From the NCBI GenBank assembly GCA_030674155.1, contig CM060328.1, positions 34,539,108 to 34,596,607 of the forward strand: a stretch of DNA of 57,500 bases. The letters are read 5' to 3'. Below are positions 52,839-57,500 of this stretch, piece by piece; position 1 is the first letter of the stretch, and every line of letters begins with the position of its first letter. The DNA comes from Stramonita haemastoma (taxonomy: Eukaryota; Mollusca; Gastropoda; Neogastropoda; Muricidae). Under the pieces are notes generated by a model. It did not search any database. It was not told the origin of the DNA and saw only the letters and a list, made by a program, of their open reading frames with translations. The position numbers were made by a program, and so were the translations under genes.

Positions 52839-53156
52839 GCATAGCCTAGTGGTTAAAACATTGGCTCAATCTGACCACCCGGGTTCGAATTCCATTCAAG
52901 GGGATTTCCCCCTGGAGTTATCAGTGCAGACCCCACTTTCTTCAAAAGTCCGGATAAGTCTATAAACCGAAGCTCAGTGTGCGAACGCACGCAGACCATC
53001 TTGCGCACATGTTAAATCCTGTTTTGCTTTTCTAAAGAGTAGGCCATTGTGTACTGGCGGGAACAGATGACAAAATTTACAAAACTGCGTACACATGGGG
53101 ACTGAATGTAAAAGAGCACACGAGTGCTTATTCTATTATCCTCGAAATAAATATTA
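52838..53156 (-). mobile_element. Family-A SINE, antisense
   Basis: It begins GGCATAGCCTAGTGGTTAAA, a tRNA A-box-like start on this strand, with B box GGGTTCGAATTCC, and ends at TTATCCTCGAAATAAATATT. This copy shows most clearly that the family is tRNA-derived. Confidence 0.8.
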
Positions 53157-53679
53157 AAATGTAATATTGAATTGCTGCGCGGACAGGAACATGCTCTCTA
53201 ACCCTCTTTTTTCCGAGTAAATATAAACAATTTTCTCACGAGTTTCTCTATGAGCTACTCTAAAGTCGAACTGTGTCGGCTGAGGCCAGCAGGCAAACCT
53301 CTTGCAGAGTGACCAAGCACAGGGAAAAAAATCAGGCATTACACATCCTATTCAATTTTGAGGGAACACGGAGAAGTTGTCAGCCAAGAACATGATATCC
53401 ACCTGCCTTTTGTGTCCACATGTGGGGCCAGGGTTAGGGTTGAAGTTAGTGCGAAAGGTTAATGTTAAAGAGTTATAGCGGGGAATTGGTATGACCGTCA
53501 CCTGGTCGGTCTGAATGTTAGAACGCATGTGGACACAATAGCAGATGGACAAAATGGTATGTAGCTGTAGACACCATGGTAGGTAGCCGCAATATTGTGG
53601 AGCTTTAAATCAGATCTGCCAGTCGATCGACAGCTAACGCTTGGAATCGAACTTCAGTGTTTACAACATTTCCTTGAAC

Positions 53680-54120
53680 CCGAGTGTCTACAAATTTCCA
53701 TGGGATGTGTCTACAAATTTCCATGGGATAGTGTCTACAAATTTCCATGGGATAGTGTCTACAAATTTCCATGGATAGTGTCTACAAATTTCGGGGGATA
53801 GTGTCTACAAATTTCCGTGGATAGAGTCTACAAATTTCCGTGGGATAGTGTCTACAATTTCCGTGGGATAGTGTCTACAATTTCGTGGATAGTGTCTACA
53901 AATTTCCGTGGATAGTGTTACAAATTTCCGTGGGATAGTGTCTACAAATTTCCGTGGATAGTGTCTACAAATTTCCGTGGAATAGTGTCTACAAATTTCC
54001 GTGGGATAGTGTCTACAATTTCCATCGGTTAGTGTCTACAAATTTCCATCGGATAGTGTCTACAAATTTCCATCGGATAGTGTCTACAAATTTTCGTTGG
54101 ACTTCAGTGTTACAAATTTT
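53680..54120. repeat. 24-bp minisatellite, TCTACAAATTTCCGTGGGAT unit
   Basis: About 18 tandem copies of GTGTCTACAAATTTCCGTGG-AT A, with CAT/CGT variants and single-base losses. Confidence 0.93.
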
Positions 54121-54461
54121 CCGTTTCTATCAGAGTGCTTTCAAGAGCAAGACATTTTTTGAATAAGTTGCATCCATTAAAAAAGAAAAGTCGGTTCGCT
54201 GGGTCTGACTTGTCAGGGGCTTACCGGCAGCGCTACGCGTTTTCGTTTATATGACAGACAGTAGTTGTCTGTGTGTTCCGCGAAGAAAAAGGTTATTTTT
54301 TAAAAAGTGCAAAATAAACTTGAGAAATTCTATCGACCAATGTTTTTTTTTCTATCCCCACTGCTCTAAACGTGCACCTGTACCCCTCTTAAGTACCCCT
54401 TTCTCTTCCTTACCCCTCCCTCCCACCTAATGTCTCCCCACAACTAGCCCCTTTAAACACA

Positions 54462-54480
54462 CACACACAACACACACCCC

Positions 54481-54512
<32 letters not shown>

Positions 54513-54628
54513 CAGACAGACACAGACAGACACAGACAGACACAGAGACACAGAGACACAGAGACACAGAGACACAGAGACACACACAGACACACACAGA
54601 CACACAGACAGACACAGACAGACACACA

Positions 54629-54676
<48 letters not shown>
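54462..54676. repeat. (ACAG)n and (CA)n microsatellite
   Basis: Mixed ACAG, ACACAG, GAGACACA and CA repeats. Confidence 0.95.
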
Positions 54677-54677
<1 letters not shown>

Positions 54678-55214
54678 ATACTTAACACGCGCGCGCGCGT
54701 GGCGCCCTAATCTCACTTTTTTAAATAATGACATAACTCTCCAACAGCAATGAAAGTTGGCGCTTAGACTCATGACGAGTAGAAATTCCAACCTAGAACT
54801 TTTCAGGACTTTTTATCACGCCTTTCTATTCCTGCTAAATTCAATGGCTAGTCTAATTGCTTGTTCATTTTAATTTCTGTTTTCAAGGTTTCTGACACTT
54901 TGCTACCTAAAGTTTGCATAGGTTATGGAACGCATTTACCCGTTTTACAACTGTGAAAATGTGTTTCATTTAGAAACATGACAAAGCATTGGCAGTTATA
55001 CAAAGGCATCAAGTCACATTTTCATTAAAGCAGTTTCAATTTTAATCAATTCGATTCACTTGAAAAAAATCACTACCAATCACTGCATAATTATCAGGAA
55101 AAAAGTTATGTAATCAAGTTGTACATATTGTGTATTTTGAAAAAAAAATTATAGAGCACATTAACGTTTTAGATATTGACGTTACTTTTTTTTTACATCT
55201 AACTCTATCTCTCC
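54677..55214. other. AT-rich DNA with nothing recognised
   Basis: No element or exon seen. Confidence 0.4.
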
Positions 55215-55785
55215 TCTCTCAAATCAAAATTTGGAGTCTTGAAGCAAAACAAAAATGCTACTATAGTTTGAGGAGAAATACGTCTAGAAATCTGAAATCT
55301 CGAAACAAAAAAAATGCTCCCTATAATTTAAGGAGAAACTACGTTCTAGAAATCTGACGTCTTCAAACAAAAATGCTCATGATTTAAGGAAAAATACGTC
55401 TAGATATCTGAATTCTTGAAATAAAGAAAAATGCTCCTATGATTTGAGGAGTCTTGAAACAAAAATAAACTAATTTGATAAAATATGTCTAGAAATTTCA
55501 GGTTTCGAAGCAAAACAAACATACTCCTAGAAGTCGAGGAGAAAATACATCTAGATATCTGGAGTCTGGAAACAAAACAAAAATACTGTTATAATTTGGG
55601 GAGAAATACATCAAGCAATGTGAAGTCTTTAAACAAAACAAAAATGCTGGTATGATTTAAGGAGAAATAGTCTAAAAAATCTGGAGTTTCGAAAACAAAC
55701 CAAAATAGTCCTATGATTTTAAGGAGAAAGTCTAGAAACCAAGTTTCAAAACAAAACAAAAATGCTATGATTTAAGGAACATTGG
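55215..55785. repeat. 60-bp diverged minisatellite
   Basis: Nine to ten degenerate copies built on GGAGAAATACGTCTAGAAAT, CTGGAGTCT and GAAACAAAACAAAAATGCTC then TATGATTTAA. Confidence 0.85.
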
Positions 55786-56075
55786 CATGAGCCTAATTTT
55801 GCTAACACAGCACACAACCTTCTCAGTCTTGTTTTTAATCTTATTCCAGTCTACTCTGGTCAGTGAATAGCCAGTGGACATGAAGAACTGGGGTGTCTTA
55901 AATCAAATAATTTTTTAAAAATGTTCTATTTTTTGGTATTATTTTCTTAATTTGTATGTTCTTGTATTTTTTATGTATTTTTTGTAGACTGGGGTGTCCT
56001 CTTTCAGTCTACTGTGGTCAGTGAATAGCCAGTGGACATGAAGAACTGGGGTATCTATTCCTCGTTGACCATTAC

Positions 56076-56140
56076 CTGTAGTGTAGAACTGGTCACCTCG
56101 GACACCTTGGCTGTTCGGTACCTTGGTTGGCACCAGAACC
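56076..56140 (-). CDS. Possible exon of a minus-strand gene
   Basis: On the minus strand a good acceptor (TTGTTGTGTTTTCAG) and a CAG|GTAATG donor enclose 65 nt. If entered in phase 1 from the exon at 57364, it encodes FWCQPRYRTAKVSEVTSSTL. The intervening 1.2 kb is mostly a GA tract. The evidence is splice signals only, and a second frame running through is also open. Confidence 0.25.
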
Positions 56141-56694
56141 CTGAAAACACAACAACAGCAACGTGAGCAATCCCACAGTTTTTTTTCATAATCAAGCAAA
56201 TGTATTCAGTATATACCAGGAAGTCCTGGGTTCGAATCTCAGCGCCCCTGCAACTGCTGAATTAAAGGTTGGGGGGGGGGGGGGGATTTTTATGATCTCT
56301 AGGTCAGTTTCTAGTGCAGACCTGCCAGTGCCTTCATTCCCTTTCGTGTGTATATACACATGCAGAGATCAAAATATGCATGTAACGATCCTGTCATTCA
56401 TGTCGGCGTGCGGTGGGTCACGGAAACATGAACGTACCCAGCATGCATCCCCGAAGTCGAAGTGCGGCTGCCTTCATGGTGGACAAAAACGGTCGCATAC
56501 ACAACATCTCAGTTACTGCTGAACCTGGGAGCTCTAACCGAGGAACGAAAGAGCATCTAGTCTCACTTCAAAATTCATCAGCTTTGCTTTCTGGATGGGG
56601 TGGAGGTGGGGGGGTGGGGGGGCACCCTGCCTTTCAAGCGTTAACTATTCCGGAAGAAGTGAACTCCATCTCATAAATATACGGCACATACGGA

Positions 56695-56780
56695 GGGAGA
56701 GGAGAGAGAGAGAGAGAGAAAGAGAGGGAGGAGAGAGAGAGAGGAGAGAGAGAGAGGAGAGAGAGAGAGAGAGGAGAGAT

Positions 56781-56822
<42 letters not shown>

Positions 56823-57237
56823 AGGGGGGAAGAGAGATGAGAGAGAGAGGGGGGAGGGAGGGTGGGAGGAGGAGGAGGAAGGGGGGAGAGGGGAGGGAGG
56901 AGAGAGAGAGAGGGGGGGGAGGGAGGAGAGAGAGAGGTAGAGAAGAGAGAGAGAGGGAGAGGAAGAGAAGAGAGAGCGAGAGGAGAAAGAGAGAAGAGGA
57001 GGAGGGAGGAGGAGAGAGGGAGAGGGGATGAGAGAGGAGAGACGGAGAGAGGGAGGGAGGGAGTGGAGAGAGAGACAGAAGGGGGAGGGAGGGAGAGAAA
57101 GAGGGAGGGAGAGAGAGGAGAGGGAGGCAGAGAAAGAGGGAGGGAGGGAGGGAGACACAGAGAGAAGAGAGGGAGGGAGGGGAGGGAGGGAGAGAGAGAG
57201 GGAGAGAGAGAGGAGAGGAGGAGGAGAGAGAGAGGAG

Positions 57238-57299
<62 letters not shown>

Positions 57300-57300
57300 A
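56695..57300. repeat. (GA)n / (GGA)n purine tract
   Basis: About 600 bp of almost only A and G on the plus strand. Arg/Glu and Ser/Leu ORFs here are spurious. A short (AATG)n follows at 57301-57350. Confidence 0.97.
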
Positions 57301-57363
57301 ATGATGAATGAATGAATGAATGAATGAATTGAATGAATGAATGAATGATGTATGTATACTTAC

Positions 57364-57500
57364 GTTTGTAAGTTATTGATACGTATGCTGGAGCAATGCA
57401 AGGTTTGGGTGCAAACTGTTTCGATGTCACGTCTTGGTCTTGCAGCGACGATCTTGAGTCTGGATAGGTCTTGAAGCGACGATCTTGGGTCTGGATAGGT
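57364..57500 (-). CDS. Possible exon of a minus-strand gene, cut by the window edge
   Basis: The minus strand is open across the segment and ends at AAAC|GTAAGTAT, a very strong donor. It would encode SKQFAPKPCIAPAYVSITYK, preceded by a 32-bp direct DNA repeat (QTQDRRFKTYP-type). The start lies outside the window. Function unknown. Confidence 0.35.

Noticed and set aside
52838..52900. A tRNA gene
   Set aside because: A- and B-box-like sequences are present, but the rest belongs to a dispersed SINE with copies elsewhere in the window, and no cloverleaf with matched acceptor stem is evident.
53680..54120. Repeat protein (FPWDSVYK)n
   Set aside because: A 24-bp DNA minisatellite that stays in frame by chance because 24 is divisible by 3; single-base losses break it and no gene signals are nearby.
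56634..57430. Ser/Leu- and Arg/Glu-rich frames
   Set aside because: Pure translation of the GA purine tract.

Overview
The window is nuclear DNA from an animal. Genes are split by GT-AG introns, intergenic DNA is AT-rich, there are very many (CA)n, (GA)n, (TAC)n and (GAT)n microsatellites, and decayed LINEs and tRNA-derived SINEs are common. The repeat style and the Ig/TSP1 receptor fit a marine invertebrate, most likely a gastropod mollusc; that placement is inference.

One gene dominates. It lies on the + strand from the ATG at 2075 to the TAA at 39432 and was assembled here by hand from splice sites and reading phase. It encodes a single-pass receptor of about 983 residues: signal peptide, one EGF domain, a possible 8-residue microexon, five thrombospondin type 1 (TSP1) repeats, four Ig-like domains, a transmembrane helix, and a Ser/Thr/Tyr-rich tail with three TPRSS repeats. 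Every domain is bounded by phase-1 introns. The Ig domains are split again by phase-0 introns. Exon lengths indicate that Ig3-Ig4 is a duplicate of Ig1-Ig2. With one missing base allowed in each of two exons (TSP1-2 at 9184-9353 and Ig1a at 18491-18647), the coding sum is exactly 984 codons including the stop.

The introns are packed with repeats: a 2 kb minisatellite (9480-11475), a 1.5 kb minisatellite that begins exactly at a splice donor (29229-30750), a four-copy repeat in a (GAT/GGT)n field (15134-16015), antisense CR1/L2-like LINE remnants (17570-18480, 31450-32540), other LINE pieces, and three SINE families here called A, B and C.

Downstream of the gene, 43152-52174 is a six-unit tandem array of about 1.0-1.8 kb units. 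Four units carry an inner minisatellite with very long G-runs. The array edges and internal junctions show how the unit arose, by fusion at a GAGC microhomology inside a family-B SINE. The right end (52.2-57.5 kb) holds more SINEs, a 24-bp and a 60-bp minisatellite, a 600-bp GA tract, and weak hints of another gene on the minus strand running off the window.

Some places look like uncorrected long-read errors: single-base losses in G/C runs inside otherwise good exons, and indel-riddled patches in repeats. This affects how the two frameshifts should be read.
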